NCBI GenBank assembly: GCA_947581925.1
Contig: CANPWB010000003.1
Location: 1-64,000, forward strand
DNA from: an uncultured Clostridia bacterium
Lineage (GTDB): Bacteria > Bacillota > Clostridia > Christensenellales > CAG-917
Length of the DNA: 64,000 nucleotides
Direction of reading: 5' to 3'
In this document: one piece after another, positions 14,982 to 27,094 of the stretch
Position numbering within the stretch: the first letter of the stretch is position 1
Layout: each line of letters starts with the position of its first letter
Notes under the pieces: generated by a model
Seen by the model: the letters and a program-made list of their open reading frames with translations, nothing else
Told to the model about the DNA's origin: nothing
Database searches by the model: none
Program-made: the position numbers and the translations under genes

Positions 14982-15875
14982 TCAGCCTTTGAATTGTTTG
15001 AGCTGTTGCACAAGGGCGTAGATGCGGTTGAGATCGTCGGCGGTGAAGTAGTCAATGGTTATCCTGCCCTTTGACTCGTTGCCGCGAAGTTTGACTTTTG
15101 TCGCAAACACGCGTTTCATATCGTTGAGCATTTCGCGGATCTCGGGGCTTTGTATCCTCTCGCGCGGGCCGCCTACGTTGGATTTGCGGGTGAAGTAGAG
15201 GCGGACTTCCTGCTCGAGCTCGCGCACGGACATTTTGCGCTGTACCGCCTTTTTCGCCATGTCGATGAGCACTGCCTTGTCGTCTATGGAAATGAGGGAG
15301 CGCGCATGTCCCGGGGACAGCTCTCCCGAGCGGACGAGGTCGGTGACTTCCTTGGGGAGCTGTAAAAGGCGCAGAGTGTTTGTGACGTACGGGCGGGACT
15401 TGCCTATGCGCTGAGCGACGTCTTCTTGCGTGAGACCGTGGCTGTCCATAAGCTCGCGCATGCCCTCCGCCGCCTCTATCGCGTTGAGGTCCTCGCGGTG
15501 CAGGTTCTCGATGAGCGAGATCTCTTGTATCTGTTGAGGAGACAGGTCTCTGACGATAGCGGGGACTTTTTTGAGCCCCGCAAGCAGACTCGCGCGGAAA
15601 CGCCTCTCGCCCGCGATGATGAGATATCTTCCGCCCTCCGTCTTGACAAGGAGCAGAGGTTGAAGTACGCCGTACGTGGCTATGGAGTTTGCCATCTCGC
15701 GCAGACTGTCCTCATTGAAAGTCTTGCGCGGTTGAGAGGGATTGCGATCGATGAGAGTGATGTCTATCTCCTGCGTCGGGATGTCGTCGGGAGTGGGGAC
15801 TGCTACGTTCGTCTGATTGTCGTTGAACAGGCCGCTCAAGCCCTGTGCGCCGAGGCCGCCTTTTATCTTTGCCAT
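14982..15875 (-). CDS. parB: Chromosome partition protein ParB (CTPase clamp)
   Basis: 297 residues. Sequence in order: linker MAKIKGGLGAQGLSGLF, the ParB/Srx CTP-binding domain with IDRNPSQPRKTF and the GERRFRAS motif, the HTH (TQEDVAQRIGKSRPYVTNTLRLL) that reads parS, and a C-terminal dimer domain. GGAGG-like CGGAGGATAT precedes the ATG. Three parS sites lie 4.6-5 kb away between the MTA/SAH nucleosidase gene and gyrB. With ParA it organises and segregates the origin region. ParA lies 107 bp upstream on the same strand. Confidence 0.96.
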   Translation of the reverse strand: MAKIKGGLGAQGLSGLFNDNQTNVAVPTPDDIPTQEIDITLIDRNPSQPRKTFNEDSLREMANSIATYGVLQPLLLVKTEGGRYLIIAGERRFRASLLAGLKKVPAIVRDLSPQQIQEISLIENLHREDLNAIEAAEGMRELMDSHGLTQEDVAQRIGKSRPYVTNTLRLLQLPKEVTDLVRSGELSPGHARSLISIDDKAVLIDMAKKAVQRKMSVRELEQEVRLYFTRKSNVGGPRERIQSPEIREMLNDMKRVFATKVKLRGNESKGRITIDYFTADDLNRIYALVQQLKQFKG

Positions 15876-15982
15876 AATATCCTCCGAAAATGTTTTCGTT
15901 TTTTATTGCGCCGCAGATGTGCGCTCGCATTTAAGCGTATTGCGTGATTTTTAAATAAATACGCATATGTGGTGCAAAAAGT

Positions 15983-16756
15983 TCACTCGCACGTCTCGCG
16001 GGAGAGGAACTCCGCCGCAAGAGCCCTGTATGCTACCGCGCCCGCGCAGCGATTGTCGTACTCCGTGATAGGCTTGCCATAGCTTGGCGCCTCGGCGAGG
16101 CGGATGTTGCGGGGTATCTTTGTCTCGAACACCTTGTCGCCGAAGAATTTTGTAATCTCCTCAAGCACGCCCTTTGAGAGCTTGGAGCGACCGTCGTACA
16201 TCGTCAGCACGACGCCCGTCACGTCCAGAGACGCGTTGAGGTGCTTTTTGACAAGTTTCACCGTGTTCATCATCTGGCTCAGCCCCTCGAGCGCAAAAAA
16301 TTCGCACTGTATGGGGATAAGCACGCCGTTCGACGCCGTAAGCGCGTTTACCGTGAGCAGCCCCAGCGACGGCGGACAGTCTATGAATACAAAATCGAAT
16401 TTGTCTTTAACGGGATCCAGCCTCTCGTCGAGGACGCGCTCCCGCCCTATCACTATTTGGCTGAGTTCGAGCTCCGCACCCGCAAGATCTATGGACGACG
16501 GGACAAGATACAGCCCGTCCGGCTTGCAGGGTATGATCGCGTCCTCGAAGGACAGCTCGTCGCAAAGTACGCCGTATACGGACGCCTTGAGTTTTTTATC
16601 GAATATGCCGAGCGCGCTTGTGGCGTTGCCCTGCGGATCGAAGTCCACAACAAGCACTTTCTTTCCGACCGCCGCGAGCGCCGCCGCAAGATCGACGCAT
16701 GTCGTGGTCTTACCTACGCCGCCCTTTTGATTTGAAAACGAAATAATTTTTGCCAT
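15983..16756 (-). CDS. parA: Chromosome partition ATPase ParA (Soj)
   Basis: 257 residues, normal for chromosomal ParA. Deviant Walker A KGGVGKTT near residue 11, DFDPQGNATSALG, and the switch region FVFIDCPPSLGLLTVNAL. It binds DNA as an ATP dimer and is released by ParB. Initiation appears leaderless: TTGCCT-N17-TACACT, then six bases, then ATG, with no Shine-Dalgarno. Two parS-like half-sites lie just upstream of the -35. The gene pair parA-parB is enclosed by inverted repeats. Confidence 0.96.
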   Translation of the reverse strand: MAKIISFSNQKGGVGKTTTCVDLAAALAAVGKKVLVVDFDPQGNATSALGIFDKKLKASVYGVLCDELSFEDAIIPCKPDGLYLVPSSIDLAGAELELSQIVIGRERVLDERLDPVKDKFDFVFIDCPPSLGLLTVNALTASNGVLIPIQCEFFALEGLSQMMNTVKLVKKHLNASLDVTGVVLTMYDGRSKLSKGVLEEITKFFGDKVFETKIPRNIRLAEAPSYGKPITEYDNRCAGAVAYRALAAEFLSRETCE

Positions 16757-16762
16757 ACATCA

Positions 16763-16791
16763 AGTGTAGCACAATCTCGGGACTAAGGCAA
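16763..16791 (-). promoter_or_regulatory. parA promoter (leaderless type)
   Basis: Minus strand TTGCCT (16791-16786), 17 nt, TACACT (16768-16763), six bases to ATG. The hexamers and spacing are identical to the rsmG promoter. Confidence 0.7.
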
Positions 16792-16795
16792 CCGC

Positions 16796-16818
16796 GTTTC
16801 ACAAATTGTTTCACAAAG
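16796..16818. promoter_or_regulatory. parS-like half-site direct repeat upstream of parA
   Basis: GTTTCACAAATTGTTTCACAAAG holds GTTTCAC twice at an 11-bp period, one helical turn, just before the parA -35. It may be an autoregulatory site; inferred only from similarity to half of TGTTTCACGTGAAACA. Confidence 0.35.
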
Positions 16819-16829
16819 TGCGATAAGTG

Positions 16830-17692
16830 CTTTTCACCGCCCCATAACGCAGCGCCGGGAGGCACGGACAGAGGCGCATATATAACTCCTGCACGTCGTG
16901 CGTTAGTATCTCGGACATTGGAGTGAAAGACCCAACCTCTCCCTTCGTTACGTGCAGCGATGATAACGTTGGTCTGAGGGATAAATGGGGTCCCCACGAA
17001 ATTACGCAGTGATTTCGTGGGGTAAAGGCACACTGCACTCAGGACTCCCCAGCTATACCCCACAAAAAATACTTTTTGCGGGGACCCCGATCTAAAACCC
17101 CATAAAATTCGTTCCACTCACGTCACATTTCTCTACTGCGACTCATCGTCACTCATTATTATGGGGACCCCGATGTAGCCCAGACAAGCTTTACATTAGA
17201 GCGCAAACACAGCCCCTGCGTTACGCCGCGGCAGGGCGGGAAGGGGCTGCGCTCGCGCTTGCATTTGCTCAGAGCCCGCAACCATTGCGGAGCAAGGTCT
17301 TTAAGGGCTCACCGCAAAATGCTGCGCCACTCCGCGCGTGAAAATCGCTTGTCGCAGATTCCTCGCGTGAAAGAAAGTCAAGAGGTCATTCAAAGACGCT
17401 CGTCATGGCTCGGCGATTTTCACGCTTGGGATATGCGGGCTAAGCCCGCTTTTTCTTTTTACTAGCGTTTGAGTGAGAGATAGCGGGGTCCCCAAAATAA
17501 TTACGAAGTGATTTTTTGGGGTGCAGACCCGCCCTCACTGCGTACTTAGCGTGAAACCGCTCGCTCCGCGGCATCGCTCGGACAGGGCAAAGTCCGTATA
17601 TAGGGGCGCTCGGACGGAGGGTTCGTTAATTCGCTCGGATTATACGTCCGTCAATATCAAGCTCTCACGCAGAAGTTTGACGCTTGCATACA
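16830..17692. repeat. Repeat mosaic between parA and rsmG; right arm of the parBA inverted repeat
   Basis: No gene in about 1 kb. Inverted counterparts of the left arm: 64 bp at 16900-16963 (one mismatch to 14719-14782), CACACTGCACTCAGGACTCCCC at 17029-17050, GCGTTACGCCGCGGCAGGGCGGG around 17218, CCGCCCTCACTGCGTACTTAGCG around 17529. Several CCCCACGAAAT and CCCCATAAAAT hairpins lie between them. Confidence 0.8.
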
Positions 17693-17696
17693 AATC

Positions 17697-17739
17697 AAAA
17701 ACGCGAGAGACGGCAAGAATTTGCCTAGCTCGCGTTTTT
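17697..17739 (-). terminator. Long-stem terminator of the dispersed family (rsmG)
   Basis: AAAAACGCGAG/CTCGCGTTTTT with inner CGGCAA/TTGCC; oriented with rsmG, which ends about 100 bp away and is separated by GTGGGGC...GCCCCAC mini-hairpins. Confidence 0.75.
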
Positions 17740-17835
17740 AGCTTGGGGTGCAGGGGTTGAAAACCCTTGCTGAGGTGTGGGGCAGCGCCCCACAGATAAG
17801 CATACAGGGAGTGGGGCGGAGCCCCACATGGAGCC

Positions 17836-18531
17836 TCACAGCGGGGATTTTTTGATGGAGCCGTAGCGGCGGGGATAGCCGTGGGGAGTGGGTGCGAGTT
17901 TTTCAAAGGTGAGGAGGGCGCGGGAGTTGCCGAATATGTCAAGGGACGTTGTCGAGACGTGGCGCATTTTGAGCGTGGCGAGCGCGTTTTGGGCGAGTGG
18001 GAGCTCGCTCGCGTCGGACTTGTAGGCTATGAATTTGCCGTCCGTCTTGAGCAGCGGTGAGGCGAGTTCCAAAAGTATATTCAGCGACGCGACGGCACGC
18101 GCGGTCGCGACGTCGAATTTGCAAAAGAGAGAGGATTGCTCCTCCGCGCGACCCGCGACGGTCGTTAGGTTTTTGACGCCGAGAGCGGAGGCGCTTGCCG
18201 AGAGGAAGGACATCTTTTTCGCGGTAGAGTCGAGGGCGGTGACGGATATGTCCTCGCGCAGTACGGCGAGCGGGAGGCCGGGAAAGCCCGCGCCCGCGCC
18301 TATGTCGATGAGCCGCGCGCCCTGCCCTATCAGCGGCGCGGCGGACGCGGAGTCGAGAATATGCTTTATGACAAAATCCCGCTCGTCCGATATGGCGGTG
18401 AGATTAAAGCGAGAGTTGGCGTCCGTGACGAGCTCGTAAAAGCCGACGAGGGCGTTCAGTTGCGCGTCGCTTGCGGGGATATCCCACGCGGCGAGAGCGT
18501 CGCGGAGCAGTTGTAAGTTTTGCTTTTCCAT
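17836..18531 (-). CDS. rsmG: 16S rRNA (guanine527-N7)-methyltransferase RsmG
   Basis: 231 residues from MEKQNLQLLRD; the longer ORF crosses the promoter. SAM-binding motif IDIGAGAGFPGLPLAV, then VTALDSTAKKMSFL and the family stretch FDVATARAVASL. It methylates G527 in the 530 loop of 16S rRNA. In most Bacillota it sits next to mnmG-mnmE and parA; here only parA-parB are near. The start appears leaderless (TACACT plus six bases plus ATG). Confidence 0.95.
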   Translation of the reverse strand: MEKQNLQLLRDALAAWDIPASDAQLNALVGFYELVTDANSRFNLTAISDERDFVIKHILDSASAAPLIGQGARLIDIGAGAGFPGLPLAVLREDISVTALDSTAKKMSFLSASASALGVKNLTTVAGRAEEQSSLFCKFDVATARAVASLNILLELASPLLKTDGKFIAYKSDASELPLAQNALATLKMRHVSTTSLDIFGNSRALLTFEKLAPTPHGYPRRYGSIKKSPL

Positions 18532-18537
18532 ATCGTA

Positions 18538-18566
18538 AGTGTAACATTTTGCCGCCCTAAAGGCAA
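18538..18566 (-). promoter_or_regulatory. rsmG promoter (leaderless type)
   Basis: Minus strand TTGCCT (18566-18561), 17 nt, TACACT (18543-18538), ACGAT-type six-base gap, ATG. Same layout as parA. Confidence 0.7.
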
Positions 18567-18622
18567 TCTTTTTTTGAGGCGGAGAGGAAGAGGGAAAGGA
18601 ATGAAGCAAATTTCAAAAAATA

Positions 18623-18652
18623 TTGAGCAAGGCGCGGGAAATGTGCTATTAT
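18623..18652 (+). promoter_or_regulatory. Promoter of the MTA/SAH nucleosidase gene
   Basis: TTGAGC (18623), 18 nt, TATTAT (18647-18652), then GGAGG and the start codon. Confidence 0.5.
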
Positions 18653-18671
18653 ATATGCGGAGGCAATGGAT

Positions 18672-19394
18672 ATGAGAATAGGCATTGTTACGGCTATGGC
18701 GGAGGAGACCCTCCCCATTTTGAACAGGCTTGGAAATATCGTCGCGCAAAGCGCCATATCGGGCGTGAGCGTGTGCAAAGCGCAGCTTGGCGCGCATACC
18801 GTCTATCTCGCTACAGGCGGCGTGGGCGAGATACGCGCGGCAATGACGATGCAGCTGTTGAAGGACCTCTTCGATATCGACGTAGCGCTCAACTTCGGAT
18901 TCGTAGGAGCGTTGGATCCCTCGCTAAAACAGGGGGATCTGCTGCTTGCAAGGCGAGTTTGCCACTATCAATTCGACAGTTCGGCGATAGACGGCACCGT
19001 ACCCGGGCAGTACGATGGCAGAGAGGAGAGATATTTCTATCTGGACGGCACGCTCATCGACAGAGTTCTCCTCGCGACGCGAAAGCCGATGAGACAGGTA
19101 ACTGTCGCAAGCGGGGACGTGTTTGTCGCAAACGCGGGGATGAAAAAACGCCTGAGAGAGGAGTTTGAGTGCGACATCTGCGAGATGGAGCTTGCCGCCC
19201 TCGCGCTTGTAAGCGAGCGCAACCGCATCCCCCTGCTCAGCTTAAAAGTGGTGTCTGACAGCGCGGACGAGAGTTCTCCCATGAGTTTTCCAGAGGTCGT
19301 AAAAAAAGCTATGACCAAATACGAGGAGCTGTTGCCCGACATCATCTCCGCGGTCACGGGCGAGGCGTCTCCCCTGCCCCCGATAAAGAAATAG
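18672..19394 (+). CDS. mtnN: 5'-methylthioadenosine/S-adenosylhomocysteine nucleosidase
   Basis: 240 residues; the ATG at 18672 is eight bases from GGAGG, the one at 18666 only two. N-terminal MRIGIVTAMAEE (catalytic Glu region), NFGFVGALDP, CEMELAALA (substrate-ribose Glu in the MExA motif) and SDSADE with the catalytic Asp. It cleaves adenine from MTA and SAH in the SAM recycling path. It is the first plus-strand gene of a long, mostly plus-strand series. Confidence 0.93.
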   Translation: MRIGIVTAMAEETLPILNRLGNIVAQSAISGVSVCKAQLGAHTVYLATGGVGEIRAAMTMQLLKDLFDIDVALNFGFVGALDPSLKQGDLLLARRVCHYQFDSSAIDGTVPGQYDGREERYFYLDGTLIDRVLLATRKPMRQVTVASGDVFVANAGMKKRLREEFECDICEMELAALALVSERNRIPLLSLKVVSDSADESSPMSFPEVVKKAMTKYEELLPDIISAVTGEASPLPPIKK

Positions 19395-20484
19395 GCTCGA
19401 TTTATGCAAAAACACATTCGCCTCGGAAGCGCAAAACGGGGCGAATATTTTTAAAATAAAATTAGTTTATAATTAAACTAAATATAGATGATGAAAACTG
19501 CAAAACGCCCAATCATCGGTGTGCTATATCTAAAAAATTGAAAAGACCTTAGCGAGGCAAAATATAGAATAGTTTAAACGGCAAGTAAGATATTTTATAT
19601 GATTTTGCGGGAGTTGCTCTTGTGCGAGGTACGCATTGTCTTTTAAACAAAGTCGGGATAGGCACAAAACGAATCTATTGATTTGTCAAAAGTTAGGAAG
19701 CGTTGCGTCGAAAAAGCAATGTAGGAATTGCTGGGCAAATAAATAGCGGCAGTCTCGAGGGAAATTGCGGCGTGCAAAAACACGCAGGAGCGCCTCAGAC
19801 CGGCATTGTTGTGAAAAAAACAAACCTGTGGAGCTATAAGCGCAAAGTTGCAAGCTTTTTTACATAATAGCCGGAATTGAGATAAAAACGCAAAATCATA
19901 GAATTCGATCCTATAATACGAAGCATCTAAAGCGTGTTATCCTGCAAGTAAACAATTTGGATAAAGAGCGTTTAAAACAGTTTTTTAATAATAAGCATTT
20001 ATTATTTTGATCTAAGCGCTTTATATCTTTATTTATAACCAATTTGCATTATCTATACACATTTACACTAAAGCTAGCGCACGAGCAGCCAGAACTCGCC
20101 ACTTATCCACCGTTCCATATTGGTTTTGCATCGCAATACTTTGCGATGCGCACACAATGTGCAACTATATTTAAAAGCCATAAACATTGATAGATGGCAA
20201 GTCCAATGCTTACAACAGCTCATCCATGAGTTCGCTTGATCACGCAAGCAGATTCTGCCTTGTTTTGTATGTATTACTTAACATTCAGCTCAAGACTATG
20301 ATGTGGATATGTTTTTGCGGATATTTTTATTACTATTTTGTCCATGTGAGTTCACATATGCAACAAACAATAAAGCAGTTTTTAAACAAACAATAATTCT
20401 ATCGAGCGAATTTTATTGTAGTCGGAGCCTTGACCACCTTTTGTATATAGCCATTTATAGAAATTTTACAAATGTAAAAATGTG

Positions 20485-20500
20485 TGTTTCACGTGAAACA
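20485..20500. promoter_or_regulatory. parS site 1
   Basis: TGTTTCACGTGAAACA, exact match to the ParB-binding consensus. Confidence 0.95.
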
Positions 20501-20786
20501 ATACATTTTTACGAGTATAGTTTTTGCGGAGGGTTCTTACCTCTCTTTGTACATGAATATCACCCTCCAGACTCATTGTTCGTATGGTGTTGTGTTGTGA
20601 TAAAACAAGATGCACATAAAAACGGGCATAAACTGTCGCATAGAGGTTGCTTAGAAGCGGGGCGCTGTAGGGACGCACTGGAGGCACAAATGTATTGGAT
20701 TGTGCCAAAAACTCCGTCAAAATACGGGACGCGGCGCGCATGTTGTGATATCAATGAAAACGGTTTACTCGATTAAACAAATAATA

Positions 20787-20802
20787 TGTTTCACGTGAAA
20801 CA
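20787..20802. promoter_or_regulatory. parS site 2
   Basis: TGTTTCACGTGAAACA, exact match. Confidence 0.95.
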
Positions 20803-20818
20803 TCTTGACTTGTCGTCC

Positions 20819-20834
20819 TGTTTCACGTGGAACT
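20819..20834. promoter_or_regulatory. parS site 3 (two mismatches)
   Basis: TGTTTCACGTGGAACT, 14 of 16 bases, 32 bp after site 2. Weaker half-sites occur at 20989 (TGTTTCACGG) and 21573 (CGTTTCACGGCGAACA). Confidence 0.75.
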
Positions 20835-21683
20835 TTAAACCTCGGAATCCCTACTAAACAGTGGCTTTTTTAGCACCAAGAAATTGCTTTGCTTTCTTTG
20901 ACCTAAATTTTTTCAGAAGCTTTCACCCAAATTTTTCTTCGTCATAATTTCTGCAAAATGTTTCTCAAAATTTTAATATTTGCCGCTGTGTTTCACGGTT
21001 TATTTACATAGAATTTTATTGAGGCTTAATGCTGATATTCTTTTGCGAATGTTGCTTGCTACATTTTATAGTTGTTTTGAATACATTTTTGTGTAACTTT
21101 GCATCGTCTAATAATGCTGTTTTGCTTACATTTTTAATTGTGGGATATGGATTTGTGCGTTTGAGTGCGCATTTGCCTGCGGCGAACTCGTTATCAAGGC
21201 GCAAAATCTAGAAATGCACGTTGGATAAGCGCGCCCCCTGTTTGCTTATGTGCTTTTAAAGCGTATCTCTGCGGATGCGCGCAAAGAGGTTTGGTGTAGC
21301 TAATTTGCATGAGGGCATAAGGGGCGTATAAAGTATTAGTGTTGCTTAGGCTCTGAGTTAGCGTTGCCTTAGACGTTTAGAGTGTGCGGGTTGACGCATA
21401 TTCGACGTGTATGCCGATATGTTTTAAGCTATCCGATGAAGATTTGAGGCGCGTATGATTTGCGAATGTCGGTATGCGGAGCTGTATATCAGGCGCGCAG
21501 ACCGAGCGTGAATAAGCCACGTTCTTGGCGTAGGGCGATAGCGGAAATCGGGCGAAAAATGGCGAAACTGTACGTTTCACGGCGAACAAACTTTCCACTT
21601 ATGCACATGCCCTTCGGCGGGTCGAGGGCGCAACATGCGCAAATATTGTGATATTAGCTGAAATCCGTTTAAAAGTCAACTTG

Positions 21684-21692
21684 TTATCCACA
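21684..21692 (+). promoter_or_regulatory. DnaA box
   Basis: TTATCCACA, perfect consensus, 254 bp before gyrB. Confidence 0.6.
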
Positions 21693-21834
21693 GTAAAATC
21701 GCAATGTTTTGCGGCGTATCGGTGCCGAAATGCACAGCCAATTCGAAAAACCGTTCAGAAGTAGACTATTTTTGAGTGTGGAGCGCAGAGATATCCCCAA
21801 AAAACACCCTGATATGCGGTCAAATTGTGCGTAA

Positions 21835-23856
<2,022 letters not shown>

Positions 23857-23866
23857 GAGGTGAATT

Positions 23867-26443
23867 ATGGCGAACATCAGAGATGACAAAAACAACGAAT
23901 ATATTAAGCATATCGCGGACTCGACCGTCAAGGATGTCGAGATAAACGGCGAGCTGAAGAAGTCCTTTATCGCATACGCTATGGCGGTCAACGTATCGCG
24001 CGCCATCCCCGACGTGCGCGACGGCTTAAAGCCCGTGCACAGGCGCATACTTTACGCTATGAGCGAGCTAGGCCTTACCCCCGACAAGCCGTACAGGAAG
24101 TGCGCTATGGTCGTAGGCGAGGTGCTGGGCAAGTATCACCCCCACGGCGACAGCTCCGTGTATGACGCGCTCGTCAGGCTGGCGCAGGACTTCTCGATAC
24201 GCTGCCCCCTCGTGGACGGGCACGGCAACTTCGGCAGTGTGGACGGCGACCCGGCGGCGGCATATCGTTATACGGAGTCGAGGCTTAGCAAGATAGCGCT
24301 GGAGATGATACGCGATATCGACAAAAAGACAGTCGATTTCTATCCCAACTTTGACGACACGCGCGAACAACCTACGGTGCTCCCCTCGCGCTTTCCCAAT
24401 CTGCTTGTAAACGGCTCTGACGGCATTGCGGTGGGCATGGCGACTTCTATCCCGCCCCACAACCTCGGCGAGGTCATAGACGCGACTGTGGCGCTTTTAA
24501 ACAACCCCGACATCACCATTGACGAGCTTATAGGCTATATCCCCGCGCCGGATTTTCCCACGGGCGCGCTCATCTTGGGCAGAAACGGCATAAAACAGGC
24601 GTACCGCACGGGGCGCGGCGCGGCTATACTGCGCGCCAGGGCGGAGATCGAGGAGATGCCAAACGGCAAGAGCCGTATCGTCGTCACCGAGATACCCTAT
24701 CAGGTCAACAAGGCGAAACTCATAGAAAACATTGCGGATCAAGTCAAGGATAAGCGTCTCGAGGGCATAAGCGACCTGCGCGAGGAGACGGACCGTCACG
24801 GAATGCGCATTGTTATCGAGCTGAAAAAAGACGTCAATCCGCAGGTGCTGCTCAATCAACTTTACAAGCAGACCGCCATGCAGACGAGTTTCAGCATGAT
24901 CATGCTCGCGCTCGTAGGCGGCGTGCCGCGCATACTCAACCTCAAGGAGATCTTGGAGTGCTACGTCGCGCACCAAAAGGACGTCATCGTACGCCGTACG
25001 CGTTTCGACCTTGAAAAAGCGCTCGAGAGACAGCACATCCTCATGGGCTTGCATATCGCGCTCGAAAACATCGACGCCATTGTCGAATTGCTCAAAAAAT
25101 CGCGCGACCGTCAAGACGCTATGAACAATTTGATGGAGGCTTACGCGCTTAGCGACAGACAGGCCGCCGCCATCCTCGACATGCGCTTGCAACGCCTCAC
25201 AGGGCTCGAGGTGGAGAAGATAGAGCAGGAGCTTAGCGACCTTGCGAAGCAGATAGAGTATTACAACCTCGTGCTTTCAAGCGATGAGGAAGTCAAGGCG
25301 ATAATCATACGCGAGATAACCGAGATCAAGGCGCAATATAACACGCCGCGTATGTCCACGCTGACCTACGACTACGGCGACATCGACATAGAGGACCTCA
25401 TCGAACAAGAGGACGTCGTCATTTCCATGACTCACAGCGGCTACATCAAGCGCATCCCCGTCAGCGAGTACAAGGTTCAACACCGCGGCGGAATGGGCGT
25501 CACGGGGCACAAGGCGAAGGATGAGGACTTTGTGGAGAACATCTTCACGTCCAATACTCACGAGCGGCTGATGTTCTTCACGACGCTCGGCAAGGTGTTC
25601 ACGCTCAAAGCGTACGAGATACCCGAGGCGACGCGCAATTCGCGCGGCAGGGCGGCGGTCAATCTGCTACAGCTCGAGCAGGGCGAGAAGATAAAGACCA
25701 TCATCCGCATGCCCGAGGAAAAGGACGGCAAATTCCTCGTGCTCGCCACAAAGAAAGGGCTCATCAAAAAGACGCCGCTCGAGGAGTACGACTCCATCAA
25801 GAAGAACGGCAAGATCGCGATAAAATTCAACGAGGACGACGAGCTGCTTGACGCAATGATAACAAACGGCGACAGCGAGATACTCATCGCCAGCAGCGAG
25901 GGCTATGCCATCCATTTCCACGAGAGCGCGATACGTCCCATGGGCAGGACGGCTATGGGCGTCAAGGCGATGAACCTCAAGGACGGCGCTATGCTCGTCG
26001 CTTGCACGGCTGTCCACGCGGGAGACAGCATACTCACAGTCACTTCAAACGGTTTCGGAAAGCGCAGCGATATCGACGAATATCCGCTCCAAGGCAGGGC
26101 GGGCAAGGGCGTCCGCGCGGGCGTATTCAACGATAAGACGGGCGCGCTCGTAGGCCTCGCCGTGATCCCCGAGGATACGGACGTTATGATGATTACCGAT
26201 ACGGGAGTCATAATCCGCGTCAACGGAGCGGAAATAAGCAAGATCGGCCGCAATACGCAGGGTGTGCGCATCATGAAACTCAAAGACGACAAGATGACCG
26301 TCAAGGCGATAGCGCTCACTCCGCACGAGGAAGAGACCGAGGAGAGCGAAATTCCCGAAGGCGAGACTCCTGCAACGCCCGAAGACGAAACTCCCGCAAC
26401 CGCGCCGACCGAAACTCCCGCCGACACCGACAACGAAGAGTAA
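23867..26443 (+). CDS. gyrA: DNA gyrase subunit A
   Basis: 858 residues. The winged-helix/tower breakage domain holds the active-site Tyr in [10 protein letters not shown] near residue 126 and the quinolone-pocket helix [14 protein letters not shown]. The C-terminal beta-pinwheel contains the GyrA-box QHRGGMGV, marking true gyrase rather than ParC. The last about 40 residues are an acidic Pro/Thr-rich tail ([15 protein letters not shown]), a feature that modulates supercoiling in some gyrases. AGAGGTG lies before the ATG. Confidence 0.98.
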   Translation: MANIRDDKNNEYIKHIADSTVKDVEINGELKKSFIAYAMAVNVSRAIPDVRDGLKPVHRRILYAMSELGLTPDKPYRKCAMVVGEVLGKYHPHGDSSVYDALVRLAQDFSIRCPLVDGHGNFGSVDGDPAAAYRYTESRLSKIALEMIRDIDKKTVDFYPNFDDTREQPTVLPSRFPNLLVNGSDGIAVGMATSIPPHNLGEVIDATVALLNNPDITIDELIGYIPAPDFPTGALILGRNGIKQAYRTGRGAAILRARAEIEEMPNGKSRIVVTEIPYQVNKAKLIENIADQVKDKRLEGISDLREETDRHGMRIVIELKKDVNPQVLLNQLYKQTAMQTSFSMIMLALVGGVPRILNLKEILECYVAHQKDVIVRRTRFDLEKALERQHILMGLHIALENIDAIVELLKKSRDRQDAMNNLMEAYALSDRQAAAILDMRLQRLTGLEVEKIEQELSDLAKQIEYYNLVLSSDEEVKAIIIREITEIKAQYNTPRMSTLTYDYGDIDIEDLIEQEDVVISMTHSGYIKRIPVSEYKVQHRGGMGVTGHKAKDEDFVENIFTSNTHERLMFFTTLGKVFTLKAYEIPEATRNSRGRAAVNLLQLEQGEKIKTIIRMPEEKDGKFLVLATKKGLIKKTPLEEYDSIKKNGKIAIKFNEDDELLDAMITNGDSEILIASSEGYAIHFHESAIRPMGRTAMGVKAMNLKDGAMLVACTAVHAGDSILTVTSNGFGKRSDIDEYPLQGRAGKGVRAGVFNDKTGALVGLAVIPEDTDVMMITDTGVIIRVNGAEISKIGRNTQGVRIMKLKDDKMTVKAIALTPHEEETEESEIPEGETPATPEDETPATAPTETPADTDNEE

Positions 26444-26444
26444 G

Positions 26445-26800
26445 TTGTAACAAGTGGGCTACGCGCCCACACGCCCCACGCAGGGCTGCGAGCCCCGCAC
26501 CCCGACAAAGGGCGATTTGCCCTTTGCGATCCCAAACTAAAAAAACGCGAATGTGGCTCTTTCATCGCCTACATTCGCGTTTTTGATTGTTTGCAAGATC
26601 AAAACTCCTGCGGGAGAGCTTGAAATTGACGGACGCAGTGGCCGAGTTGTTTTTGGCAAAACCGAGGGATTTCTCGACTTCGCTACGCTACGCTCGAAAA
26701 GACACCTTATATACACGCTGTCATGTTGAGCTTGTCGAAACATCCCCCTGTCCGAGCGAATTAACGCACTCTCTGTCCGAGCTTTCTTATGCATTTAAAA
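26445..26800 (+). repeat. Repeat mosaic after gyrA
   Basis: Mini-hairpins, the long-stem terminator, the GACGGACG block, and paired TCGACTTCGCTACGCT / TGTCATGTTGAGCTTGTCGAAACATCCCC units (26670-26750). No gene; 26800-26941 adds only AT-rich sequence. Confidence 0.8.
26540..26585 (+). terminator. Long-stem terminator of the dispersed family (gyrBA)
   Basis: AAAAAACGCGAATGT and ACATTCGCGTTTTT arms; oriented with gyrA, about 100 bp after its stop. Confidence 0.75.
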
Positions 26801-26941
26801 ACGCTAAATACGTGTGCGCTTAGTTATTAACAAAAAACTTTTACAAAATAAATTGCGAATGGTCAAATCGCAAAAAGAGGGTTTTATATCGCTGTAATCG
26901 ACGGTTAAAATGCTTGTTTTGCAACTTATATGCGGACGCAA

Positions 26942-27094
26942 TCAGTCGAGTTCGATCAGGGAGAGCGCATACCTTTTGCCGTTTTCCAACTCTAAAACGA
27001 ACATCGTTTCGATCCCGTCAAGCGCCGTTATCTCTTTTATGCCGTCAATGTTGTTTACAACAAGCTCTCTGATATCAGTCAACAATTCTTTCAT
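26942..27094 (-). CDS. Small protein of unknown function (50 aa)
   Basis: Too short for the ORF track. ATG at 27094 with GAGGAG nine bases upstream and a near-consensus promoter (TTGACA-N16-TATAAG). Sequence MKELLTDIRELVVNNIDG..., ending YALSLIELD; soluble, acidic, predicted helix followed by a beta-hairpin (FVLELENGKRYALSL). No family recognised. The strong expression signals argue that it is real. Confidence 0.6.
   Translation of the reverse strand: MKELLTDIRELVVNNIDGIKEITALDGIETMFVLELENGKRYALSLIELD

Noticed and set aside
20187-20776. ORFs of 69 and 157 codons in the candidate origin
   Set aside because: No ribosome sites, unlikely composition, and they run across a parS site.
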